Source: Apus apus (Eukaryota > Chordata > Aves > Apodiformes > Apodidae). From it: DNA of 64,000 nt. The DNA lies in the NCBI RefSeq assembly GCF_020740795.1, contig NC_067282.1:134535132-134599131 (forward strand). Direction: 5' to 3'. Position 1 is the stretch's first letter; the number at the start of each line of letters is the position of its first letter. The notes under the pieces were generated by a model. That model did no database searches, was not told the origin of the DNA, and saw only the letters and a list, made by a program, of their open reading frames with translations. Positions 52,001 to 64,000 of the stretch are shown piece by piece. The position numbers and the translations under genes are program-made.

Positions 52001-53679
52001 CAGAGTTTTAGACGTAACACTTTTAGGAGATGTGGAGCAAGAACTTGGGAGGGGAATTGTCTTCAGATACTGAATATTTGGTTGAGAACTAGGAACTAGA
52101 GCCCTAAAGAACATGAACCAGAGGATCCTAACAACCAGGGCTGTTTCACTACACTTAAATGTCTTAGAGTTCTGTCTCTAAGGGTAAACCCTGATATAAT
52201 AGTATCTTACTAACTGTCATTCTACTATAACTACTATTCTATTTGTGCAATATTTTGTATTATATTATTTCTGCCCACTGAAATCAATGTATAATCTTTC
52301 CATGGCTGATTCATTGGTTCTATATGAATATCTTTCACAGGAAAAAAAATCACTCATCATGCTTAATCATGGTTGAAGGGAAGTGAGAAACACAGCACAT
52401 GCTCAGTCACCAGGTCAGAGAGCTGAGAGTGAAACCAATAAAATGTTTATTGACATTAGAAGCACTTTGTGAGTAGGACATCCATGACATTAATAGCACT
52501 AGAAATTCTAGAAAGGGAGGAGTAAAATTTTATCTAGTGAAGATAAAAAAGAAGTATAGATAAAGAGCACTATTACTACCCAAGAATGAACCCCTCTTTC
52601 TCTGGCTTAGATTTAATCTAGCATGAGATGCCTACCCATACTGTATTTGCACTTTCAAATTGCAATGACATTGCTGAGCACGTGATAAAGGAAGCTGATA
52701 TTTTACCGTGGGGTTAGGAGTGGTTGGTTAAATATACATTGTGTACAGGTCTACATCTGAAAAAGACATTTTGGTACACAGTTTCCGGTATCACTCACTG
52801 TAAGAACCCAGGTGCTGATATACCTGGCTACACAGTCCACAGATGGTATTGCCTGGAAGACCCAGAGTCAGGGGTGAGTTTGTGTCCCAGCTGCCTGAGG
52901 CTGAGAAGTGCTGTTCCTGTTTTACATCTCTGGAGCTGGAGCATAGAGTAAACTGACAGCAGTATGGGAGGACTAAATGGAAAGGAAAGGGAATGGTACA
53001 GGAACTGAACACATCTCCCATCCATCATCAGTTGTGCATTGAGTAGGTTGACAGCTTGGAGAGAGTGGTGACATTCTAGAGTGTATCTTTCTGCCTTGGA
53101 TGAGTAGCTGGCATGGTTCTAGTAGCCCAGAGGGGCTCTCAGATGCTTCCAAGCTGTTCAGATATGAGGTGACAGCTTGCCTCCACAGAAGGTAGTAACC
53201 AGCAGAGTTGGAAACTCAAGGGGAACCACGAGCTCACAGCCACTAACTTGCACTGGTATCTCTTTTGAGATATTGAAGGTACCTGGTCTTAGGCCTGCAG
53301 TGGCCACATTGTGACATCCAAAACTCAGCTGAGTGCCAAGTTTGACATTGAGGCCAAAAGATCACAAGCCCTTCACTGGAAAGAACCTAGCCTTTCCTAG
53401 TCTGAACCCACATAACTGGGACAGCTGGAGGGAAGACGGCAAGGTCCATGAAAGCTGATGTTTGGAGCAGACTGCCATCTGCAGCAGATTTCAAAGGGAC
53501 TTCTGGCCCTCACATCTCGGTAGGGGCAGGATGAGTTGCAGCATAGAGGCTGTGGGTACTTCCACACCCAACTACCTTTTCTATTCTCACTTGCTTTCAC
53601 AGTGGCAAACTTTGCACTGTTTCTGATTCAGGACTTCACATCAGGGGGCACACCACAGGCCATCTGCTCTCCTGGGCCA

Positions 53680-54060
53680 GGAGGCAAGGGGGTGCCACAG
53701 CCAAGCAGCATCCTCGCTGGGAAAGGTTCATATTCCCAGGTGAGCAGGGCAGGCCTGCAGGTGCAGGGGAAGCATAGGGTCCAGGCCATCAGACAAGGCT
53801 GTGTTGATGAAGCAGGTCTAGCATCAAGACAGTAAATCAATCCACAAGTCAAGAAAAGGTCCAGTTATAATAACCAGGGTCAGACAGATCCCAGTGACCA
53901 CCAGGCAGTCTATAGTGACAAGACAGGTGTGAGGTCAAACCAGAAAGTCAGCCCATAGGTCCAGATCAACAGGCAAGGACACAGCCACAACTGGTCTAAA
54001 GACCAGCACTTCTACCACACAACTCAGGCGGAGGCCATAGCACAAGGCTGGGCTTGAATA
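53680..54060. repeat. Possible degenerate internal repeat
   Basis: Phrases such as ggtccag, caggccat, gacaaggc and gacaggt recur at irregular spacing, as in decayed minisatellite-like or ancient repeat sequence. No family is recognised. Confidence 0.25.
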
Positions 54061-57000
54061 GACCCCTGGGCCCATGGGCAGGGAGGTAGTAGAGGTCCCA
54101 AATGAGGCTGGACAGGAAATGTTTAGGCCTATTTTGTGCACTGAGGGCTTTGCCACTTCAGTAGACTTTCCTCCGTTTACAAGGAAATGAAAGAGCATTA
54201 CATTTGAAAGATGTCCTGCTGGTATTACTTGTTTTTATAAATGGCTTACTTTAGAGGTTTACATAGCAGAAGACAAAACCTGTGTGATTTAACCAAAAGA
54301 AAAATACACATTTTAATCATGTGCCACTTTGTTGACTGACTTAAAGCTGCCATTACTCTAGGAGAACAAGAGAAGAGAAAGCCCATGTCTCCCTTCGAAA
54401 CCCATATTCAGTAAAGTGGGAACATTTCAACACATGTAATTGATTCATACTTCAAGAAAATGAATTTATTTTTTTTTCCCTTCCCACTCCTAAGCTGCTT
54501 GATTGGAAAGTAATTGCTCTGCTTTCAGGAGGCAAAGAGAATTGTAGATCCAAGGCTTAGGTCAAAGCTGGTAGCCTCAATGCCACATCAAAGCCACACA
54601 AAGGTGGCTGTGAGTGAAACCAGATAAGTGCGATGATAGTCAGTCAGCATGAGCACTGGCCAACTGAGACAATATTTATACATCTGCAGAGATTGTATTT
54701 TATTTAGTGTTTAGAAGGTGGTCATTTGATCAACCAGAACTTGAGTTTGTTTGGTAGGGATGTAAGGGGGGGCTGTGTAGGTCCAACCAGATGTTCTGCT
54801 TGAAGACCCTGCTGCTGATTTCTTACTCCCTGTTGCCACCTAGTGAATTCAAAGATGATTTCATCAAATGCTCTGCATTTGTGGGGTTTTGGGTTCATGT
54901 TGGGTGCTTTTTTGGGTTTTTTTCACCATTTCAGAAAATGGGTGATACAAGAAAAACTTCTAGCTAAGCTAGAACTGGGACCTGGGGATTCCAGATCCTG
55001 AATCTCTTCCAGCTTTTTGTGGGACTTTGGCAAGTCCCTTAATTGTTGTGTGCCTCAACTCCTCTATTCTGAATATGCCCCTGGTCTTTATGCTTTGCAT
55101 CATGAGTCTGCTCTTATTATCAAAAAATTTGGCAATGAGAAACAGACATCACAGAACTTGTCAACAGGTAGAGTATCATGGTATCTGATGTATAACATTC
55201 ATCCCTCTGCACAAAAACAAAGTTTGCTTGATTTCTTTGTGCCTCTGTTGCCACCTGGCTGGCTTTCCCTAATTTATGCAACTATTTTTCTTGTGCTTTG
55301 AAGTTCGCATTGACAATACAGAGTACAGAGTAGTAAAAAACCTCCACATTTCTGCTCCTTAGTAAAATAAGAGTTAATAGATTCATCATAGCTAGGCAAC
55401 ATTGCTGTTGTAAATAGCAACCTTATTGGTTTGCATCAGCACCTAAAAGATTCTTTGAGAGACATGGCACTTTACACATTAATAATTTGGTCAACAAAAG
55501 AAAGATCTCAACAACGTAATACCTCACATAAACATCTCTTTTTCAATTTAATACTGAATCAAACAATAATTTATGGGAGTGAAACTTGAAAATCCCAGAA
55601 GCAAAAATCGAAACATCAAACATTGATATAACTGTATCTTTGGATGGGATAGGTTTGACCAAAGGGGGGCTTTATTTATTAATTGCAGAAGACCCACTGA
55701 TTAGAAAAGCCAATAGAATTTAATGGTAATTTTCTTCAAAGAAACCACACATTTATTTTAGGATAATAGCCTTTCTGGAAGGGTATCTAAGATTAAGAGA
55801 ATGTATTAGCTGAAGTCAGAAAAAGACTAGGTGTTTCCAAACTTAGCACTTCTAAGACATTTTATGGCTAAAGATTTCCAAACTCAATACTTGGTTGTGT
55901 CACTGTTACATATGAAAACATCCTGGACCACATTCAGCTTCAGAAAAAGGTATGTAAGAAGTTACATGTCTTTGATGCACACCAAGGACATCCTGCATAT
56001 AGGAGTGTTCCATTTATGTGTAGGTAGTTATTATCAAGAAGTACATAATAGTTCTATAATTTCCTTTGCACCTAAGAATTTCTTCCCTAGTGGCACCTAA
56101 GTACTGCTGACAGCAGTGTAAATGGGAGTAGTAGAAAACTGTCATTTATGACAGGGAATGGACACTGCTGGTAAAAATACAGGTGACACTGAAACTGGCA
56201 AAAAAGGTGTATAATAATAGAGGTGAAGCAACACACAAACTGACTTTGAGAGCCTAGTAAAATGCATAGCCACATGCAGGTATTACAAATGTGAACAAGG
56301 AATTAGAACCTTGTCTGTGGATAGGGGAACACAAAGCTTCAAATCAGTCACTCTGAGAAGGACTGAAAAATCACAAAGGTGAATGAATGGACCCAGAAAG
56401 AAAACTGCTCTTGGGATGCTGAAATAAAAATGACTCATGTAATTCTTTATGAGTAGAAATTGGGAGATATTTTTACTAAAACATTAATATAACATGATGA
56501 CAATCACTGGAAGCAATGATGTCTGCATAAAATCCCGTAAATTTATTATGACAAAGATTTAGGTTTGTCCATAAATAATGCAATAAAAGAGAACTTGGTT
56601 ACACGATGTGAGAGCTTCTGCAGGAAGAAAAGACCAGGTGCTCTAACCTCTTTTCATCTAAGAGAATGGCAGGAATAAACAAGGAAGAAAAATGGAGCCT
56701 GGCAAACACAAAGCCTGTAATGAAAAACCGAGAGTAACATTTTAATTAAGCAAGCCATGACAAATTACACACTTAAGAATCACTGGTGGATTCAGATCAT
56801 TATTGGATAGGTAGAAAGCAGGATAGCAGATAGGTAGAAGTTAAATGGATAATGCAGCAGTGTCTCAAAAACCATGTTCCATTACATGTGTGCGTGAGAC
56901 TGAACCATTTTGTGATTCCTTCTGGGTTTAAATTGCACATTGTAAACAGGAATAATTTTTAGATTTCCTGATAACAGTAGCATCTAAACCACTGTCAGCC

Positions 57001-58494
57001 CTTTTCTGGACACTTCCCTGTGTTTGAAGAATTACACAAGTAGAATTTGTACTGGAATTGATGTTATTCTATAAACTTTAACATTCAGTATTTATTCCCT
57101 CATAACATAGGATACAATTCTATTCTTACTTAGGGGATTTATTTTATTTCACATCCAATATTGTAACTGAGTTACTTGTGAGGTAGGCAATAGTTAGTCT
57201 TAATTACAGTAATTTTTATTATCCACTAATTAAGAATTTTTGGAGGTTTAGATATTGCCTAGCAAAACAAATTATTATTCAACTGAGGTTTTTAAAAGAT
57301 ATTCCATTTGATTGTAGGGGAGTTCTTCTAGGTAAGGTTGCAATGTATTTTTATAGGAAGAAATTGAATACTCTGCATCTTGAATGCATTAGATGTAAAA
57401 ATGGACTTAAATGAGATGGAAAGAGAATAAAAGAGTCAAAGTCTCAAATTGGAGTGAGATGAACAATGGAAGTAGAGAAGAGCCTTGTTCTTCACTCTTC
57501 CATCCTGTATTCAGCTGACTGCCAGCCTTTCAGAAAAATATTTCTGCCTTTTATCCTATCTTTCTGCCAAAATCAGGGTAACTCTATGTCCTACAGAAAA
57601 AAAAATTGTGATTGAGTGGACATCAGAAGACAATTCTGGTCTGAAGTTATTCTGTACCAGAATTTTTCTCTCCCTTCTGGTTGGTTTTGGTGAAGGAGCT
57701 ACTATGTGAAACCTAATGGCAATGGCTCCCTCTAGTGAATTGCAACTCTTGCAGACAGGTAAGTGTGCAACCATGGGAACTCTCGTTTTTCTGACAGAAC
57801 ATCCCCAGATGACTTCAGATTCGGTACTATCACATACTAATTTCAAAACAAAGCACTCAGATCTAAATCCCTAAGACGTTAGAAGAGCTTAAAAATGCTT
57901 CTGTATCTGACTGTATGAAGCTGCAGCCCATATTCTGTACTGGGCCAGTCAACCAAACCATTCTCCTGCAGCCAGGATGAGAAACCGTCAGGCTTCTTGG
58001 GCTTAAGCTGATAAGAGCAGGCTTGAAGAGGAGTCTGTGGGTGCTCCAGTTAAGTTCCTGTTTTATCCTTTCTCACAAACAACAGACAGTCAGGCCCTAG
58101 GGACCTAATTTTCCATTTCTCCTTCTCTGGCACGGAGAAGGAGAAACAGGAGTTCTAGGAAGTATGGAGGAAAAGTTTTTTAGCAGAGACTAAACTATCA
58201 TGCCTAACCACCAGCATCTTAAATCCTCCTCTGCCTTTAAGACTGTTCATTTCAAGTACACAACCTGTTCTCTCATGCCAGCTAACACCACAATTTTTTT
58301 TTTGCCTCTCTTTCGAAGCCCTGAGCCTCACCTTGCTCCTTTCACTCCATTTCTGCAAATGACAGGTACAACAGTAACAAAAGAGAGCTGGTGTTTCTGT
58401 TTGTCCTTCAAGATAAAACAAACTCCTAAAAGGAATCACTAGTTATTCAAAATATGGTTATTACTATTTGTCCTGCAAACACCGCTTGCAAAAG

Positions 58495-58740
58495 CTTTTA
58501 GTCAGCTATGAATAGAGAAATGTTTTATTGTCACCTAGTTATTTTATTGCTTTCCCCTTCTGAATTGATATTAATCAATCGAGACTGCAGCCTGCAAAGT
58601 GCTGAATGACACACTCCATGTAAAGCAGTCATGGAAAGCAAGTTTCCCCTGACAGTGGAACAAAATGAGACAGTATGTGAGCTGGAAATATTATCCATCT
58701 GACTTAATTCCTGTGGTCTCTTAGATTAACAACGTAATTC
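58495..58740. promoter_or_regulatory. Possible conserved non-coding element
   Basis: This block has balanced composition, homeobox-like ATTA and TAAT cores (ttgatattaatcaatcgag) and no repeats or open frame. The look resembles known vertebrate enhancers, but no alignment was possible. Confidence 0.2.
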
Positions 58741-61700
58741 TGAGCTTCCTCCAAGAAAGAGGTATAAATGTCTTTACTGCCAACAAGTACTGTTCAACAA
58801 ATGATATTATGGCCATCTTTCGTAAGTGTTGCACAGTTTGAAATGTGAATGTGACGATCAGCATATAGCGAGATCTACATATCCCTCCTGTGTGGCATTG
58901 GATAGAATTAGACAAGCTGAAAATTAAAGTTTCCTGGGTTGTCTTTACCCACTGTGGGGTGAGGAGGACACTGCGAGTGGTGGAAGGGAATCTGAGAGCC
59001 AAGATTCCAGAAAGTGTTAGTCTAAATTACATAGTTAAAGCTAAACTGGCAGTGTGTTCAATCCACCATAAACTTGGTCATATTCTTAGTGCAATTGCAC
59101 AGTAACATTTTTTTCCCTTGAACTGGGTAATAAACAAGTTTGCATTAAAGCTAGTGAGGAAGGAGATAAATCATTTTATAAGCAGGCAGAAGAAGGGGTG
59201 CTGTCATCAACTTCAAAAAGACTACAGAGTCTTCAAAGGAAAAACTATATTATAAATCTTCAACTCAAGCGTTATTTTGCCCTTTATCTTTGACTATGGA
59301 ACCTGGAAATCCACCAATGTTCTGAAAAATCTCAGAAAGCCTTTTGAAGACAAGTACCTCAGGAAAACATTTGTTAATGTACATAATGAGTTCTTAGTAA
59401 GTGTCCAGATTGTCACATAAGCCATCAGCTTTATCCAGACAAGATGGATAACTGGATGAGACACAAAGGAAGTGAAGCCAAAGTATCTACTGTGAGAAGC
59501 ATGCCTTTGGGCTGTCCAAGAATTAAAGGAAAGAGATCAATCAAAAGAATCCCTCTGCTGAATGATACCGGGGAAGGGAAAGTGTATTGATTTTAATCTA
59601 GAAAATATGTAAAGCATGGCCCAGGGTTAACAGAGATGGATGAACCTTGTTCATGACTTCAGCAATGTTCATCAGGCTGGAGGAAAATGTCCTCCTAGTT
59701 TTACTGACCACATTTCTACAAGTAGACATCTTTCATTGCTTTGATTTTGAATTAAGGCATTATCTAGGGGAATTATTTCCAATAGGAATTATTAGAAAAA
59801 TTACTTAAACAGATTCAGTTTCAAAGTAATTTTGAATGCTTTCTCCAGGGCTTCCTGTAGTAGTCCATCCTGTCTCCAGCAGTATCTCAAGCTGTTTCCA
59901 CAACTGGCAGTAGAAGAAGCAATTTGGAATGGCTATCTTGTTTTTGCAAATAGCCAAAGGCAGCTCAGTTGCTCCTGGATGTTTAATTGTGGATATGGGT
60001 GCTTTGCACATCATAATCACTTCACATATATTCATCTTGTGCAGCCTAACCAGTTCTAGTTTTTGACTGGTACTTTAGCTGATATTTCTATATTGCCAAC
60101 TTTTACACCTTAAAATTGTGTGCAATATGGATGAATTGTGGAAACAATATGAAAATGCTGAGTTTGTAGTGATTGTTGTAGTACTTTGCCTTTTATTTCT
60201 TTGAGATTAAAACAACCAAGTATTTTTTCAGTATTTTTTTTCCCTAGTTTTCTTCTTTTCCTCATTTATTTTTACCCCTTTGTTTTCACATGTTCTTACT
60301 CAGCTCTGACACTTCTCAAGCTGTTGCTCCCAGAAGTCACACGATAATGTGAAGCATCTCGGTTAGGACAAATCATACATTTTACTGTAATTCGGACTAT
60401 TAAAATTATCAGGAATGTTTTAGGGAAATGCAGAAGGACTTTGTAATAGAAGTCTGAAGAGTAGCAGTCTGATTTCTGCCATGGAGAAATCTTTTAATGG
60501 CAAAACACAGAAGGAACTAACAGAAGTGAATATGGTATCCAGATTTTCCAAAGGACAAGAAAAATTTATTAATGCAAGTAAAACTTAGTTGGTTTATGAA
60601 TTAAAATAATACCATATATTTATGTTTGCCACAGCAGTGTGTAAGGGGGTGAAGAAGGGACAGAACTGTCTGATTTTATATCGTGATGTTGTGTAGTACT
60701 GGGTCTGTTCTCCTCTCTTTCAGTGCATGTAAAGCATGCAAAGGTCTTTTTTAATCATCACTTCCTGAGAACCTATTTTTAATTATCATGTATGCACAGA
60801 TTAAGGATTTTTTTTTAACAAATAGTCTGAGCTGAGACCACTGAGAGAAAGTGGGAAAAGAAAGTGACTTAGCAAAACCTAAAAAACAGATAAAGGAAGT
60901 CAGCAGAAGAGTCAGACACTGCATTCAGGAGTGCAGGCCCTCCTGTGAAGTATTCTCGGCACTACACTGCACAGGGCATCTCTTTAATATGGGACATTTT
61001 ATCTTTAATAGAGAAAGTCAATGTAATTAAATGAAAAATAAAACAAAACAGAACAGGAAATGGCTTTTGATAAGTGATTTGCTTTAGGGAATTGTACACT
61101 GGCAGACAGAGAGAAGCTTAATCTTCCATGATGTACCTGACACTTTCTAGTTTAAAGAGCATTTAGGAAGATTGGAGAACAATCAGTTCACATAGAATGA
61201 AAAGTACTTGATCTGTGTTTGATAGTATTGTGCAATGCCATGGTGATATTACTCATGGATTTGAAACCTTAGAATGGCTACATAAATTAAAATATAAATG
61301 AAAATATCAGTGGAAACATAATAGCTACTGCTTTGCATGTTTCAAAAAAAATTACATACATACCTCTTAAAATAGTTCTAGCAGCTTCTTGAGCAGGTAG
61401 GCATGTGCCTAAGCATGCCATTATTTCAAATAAGTGAAGACTAGTTGTTGAGGAATTGAATAACAAAGTAACGTGTCACCTTTAATCATTTCTCAAAGCT
61501 TAACTGAGCTGTATCCAAGAAACATGAAATATTTCTCAATGGAATGGCATATTCAAAAGTGCAGTTCTGTAAAACATCAATTGGTTCAAAAAGTATGTGA
61601 AGGTGTTAACAACAGAAAGATGTCAAAGATATTGCTGCGAACACAATACATATTCTCTTAGTGTACAAACCACCTGCAATATGCAGCTAAGGGATATTTT

Positions 61701-62524
61701 GAAAAGGACAATTTCTATTATTTTGGCTATGAAGTGACTGTTTTGTCAGTCTGCTAATTTTATTTTTTTTTTCCCTCCTGTTGCTATAAACTGCAGAACG
61801 AAACAGCAGCAACCAAATTGGAAGGTGAAAGACACAAAGTAATCACTAACCCCTTGATTTAGAAAGAACGTCTTTTGATGGATAGATTATTTGTTATTTT
61901 TTCCAATGGGCTTTTCCCCAGTTTCTTCAGACTGGTCCTGCAAAGCCAGACTAAATGACTAAAGAGACTAGTGATGTGAACTGCGTGGACAATTCCTAGT
62001 GTGTTTGCTGACTGAGGAGCTCCAAGTGCCTCACACACAAATGTAAATAGTGTGAAATATTTCCAGTTTGTGTTCAAAACAAGGATATTGCCTATGTTCA
62101 ACAAATGACTAATTTCCAAAGAAGTTTCTGTTAATGCAATACTGAGTTTAAGAAGTTTTTCAGAGAATTAGCCAGATGAGCTCAGGCACTGTGTCATGCT
62201 AATACTATGAACTGTCAGCCAGATGGGAGCTGGCTCATCTTCTGGGTGACTTGGAGAGGAGGTTAAAAATCACAGAGCTATATATGTCCATAGCCACGTG
62301 AGCTAGCTACAGAAAAATAGAAAAGAGACCACAAGCCTAGATTTCTAGTGCCCTGCCTAAATTAAAATAAAAAGGGTTTTCTATTGGTATGTAAGAGGTT
62401 TATATAACTTTGTGTGTGTGAATGGTAGTTAGTGAGTGCTTTGAGGGGTATATCACTGCAAATTGTCACGACAAAAATTATTGACTCAAAAGATAGAAGC
62501 CAAAATAGAAATCAAATTACATGT

Positions 62525-62760
62525 GTCAACCAGCTCGCTATAAGCTTCACTGGATGCATCTTCTGAATTGGCTCATCTTCAGGCTGTCATGATCGCACGG
62601 CTGAGAACATGCTTGAAATTACTGCTATTCTGGCTTCTAAATCTAAAGACAGCCGATTGAATCAGCTTAAGTATTAACCAATTTTATCCCCATTTTATCT
62701 AATTGGAATCTAATGGAAGATCCCAGCCGTTTCATGTCTTGTTATGGAGACATGTATTTC
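62525..62760. promoter_or_regulatory. Possible conserved non-coding element
   Basis: Repeat-free sequence keeping several CpGs (gatcgcacgg, agccgattgaatc, cagccgtttc) in a CpG-poor area, with no open frame on either strand. Retained CpGs and the absence of repeats are the only support. Confidence 0.2.
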
Positions 62761-64000
62761 TGGCACAGCTGGATGACAGAGCTGTTGCTCAAAACAGCCC
62801 TTAGGGTACTTCTGTCAGCTTCTCCCAAATAATTCAGGTAGGGTTCTTTTGCCTTGTTTTCATGCCTGAGTTGGCATTTGGTAATTATTCTGTGTACATG
62901 TATCCTGGTGCTTTGCCAAACTGTTCCTGTCTTCTAATCCCTGAAGTGGCTGGTGAAATGTGTTGTCACTGAAGCGGGGAGGGTGTATCTACCAGGCAGG
63001 CTGCCTTCTTCCCTCACTTGATACACTGCAGTGTCAAGAGCTGTGCCTGAGTTTGGTTTGTAAGGAGGTTTTCAGCCACTGGTACTACCACTACATACCT
63101 TTTTCTGATCCATATTTTCCCGAGCAGACTCATGCTTATGACTTTGTCGACAGGTATTTGCCAACAAAGTCCTCTGAAAAGGCCTGAGGGAAGAGGCTCA
63201 TGAGTAGGTTGTTCTTTGGGGATATTCTCTTCTCAAGCAGTTATAAAGCTATAAAGTAGCTCATTGTTCTATACAGCATATAAAGGCTCACTGTGGAAAA
63301 CAGAGTACCTCAGTTTCAACAGCTCCCATGATCAGCCCTTTCTTACAATTTTTCAGTGCACTGTAACTCCTGGCAGTTTCTCTTGTGTTTCTGCATTTTG
63401 TGTGTGGGATCAGCCTCTTTAATGCCATAAAAAGAAGATACAAGAGAGGATAAATGAAGCCTCACTGCCTCCTTCCTATTTGCAGAAGCAATACAATTGT
63501 CAAGGTAAAGTAAAACCTCTCCTAAGGAGGAAGAGTCCTGCACTGCTCCTTTGTCCTCTGCTGTCTTCACTTGGAATTCTGTGCTCTGAACAGGATAATA
63601 GCAGGCTCCCATGAGAGCTGGCAGCAGATGAGGCAGTGGGCAGGTGGTGGGAGTTGTTACAAGAGAGTCACTTGCCTACACAAAAGCTGCTGAAAATTCC
63701 CTGTCAAAAATTGTTTGTCATGGAAAAGGATTTGTTTGGTGTATTTTTTGTTTAAGATAAAGCACTTTTTTTTGTTGACAAGTTACAGAGCTTCTTAGAC
63801 TTCCTGTGTTCAGGGCTGATGGAAAGTAATTTTTCTCCAAAAGTCTTCCCAAGCTATTCTTACGAGCAGGTCTAGTTTTCATATTGATAATTTGAGCTTA
63901 CTGTATGGATTAAGTGTATACATTATCTAGAAAGAAAATATTGAAAAGTTTGTGTCCGTTGGAAGTTAGAAACTTTAGAGTACATTGCTGACTCTGGGAA

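Larger units (their letters stand above)
47703..64000. other. Gene-poor region
   Basis: I found no exon set, CpG island or further CR1 tail. Frames such as 51311-51664 (117 codons) and 48340-48729 (129 codons) lack domains and splice context. The C-rich tract and possible conserved blocks are listed separately. In mammals the next gene in this direction is KIAA0930, but none of its protein is visible here. Confidence 0.45.

Overview
The window looks like nuclear DNA from a bird. It is AT-rich and CpG-poor, with long introns and intergenic stretches. It carries many CR1 LINE fragments in both orientations, several ending in the typical avian CR1 3' terminus (ATTCTATGATTCTATG-type). I see no operons, bacterial promoters, tRNA, rRNA or CRISPR arrays. 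Most open frames of 60-130 codons are chance frames in intergenic, intronic or repeat sequence.

The one confidently named gene is uroplakin 3A (UPK3A) on the minus strand, 36406 down to 30412. I reassembled six coding exons with canonical splice sites and compatible phases, giving a 264-residue type I membrane protein. It has a signal peptide, a luminal domain with four cysteines, one transmembrane helix and an unusually short cytoplasmic tail.

Layout: 0.86-2.4 kb holds a strong CpG island with splice donors on both strands and, to its left, a minus-strand exon with a start codon and a consensus donor. A candidate plus-strand terminal exon with AATAAA lies at 4.4-4.6 kb. A second GC-rich block lies at 10.85-11.4 kb. 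11.8-24 kb is mostly unremarkable apart from two CR1 tails. 24.1-25.3 kb contains a possible unrecognised minus-strand gene end: two or three phase-0 exons, a stop and AATAAA. 25.9-27.9 kb holds a CR1 tail followed by a long, broken CR1 with reverse-transcriptase remnants. UPK3A fills 30.4-36.5 kb. 36.6-64 kb is gene-poor, with four more CR1 fragments (41.5, 42.6, 45.5, 47.5 kb), a C-rich tract and a few blocks that could be conserved non-coding elements.

In mammals UPK3A sits between KIAA0930 and FAM118A. The CpG islands to the left may belong to the next gene (possibly FAM118A), but I found no FAM118A or KIAA0930 coding sequence, so that is a synteny guess only. I found no clearly novel system. 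The best leads are the tyrosine-free short UPK3A tail, the unrecognised exons at 24-25 kb, and the closely similar direct CR1 copies that flank UPK3A.
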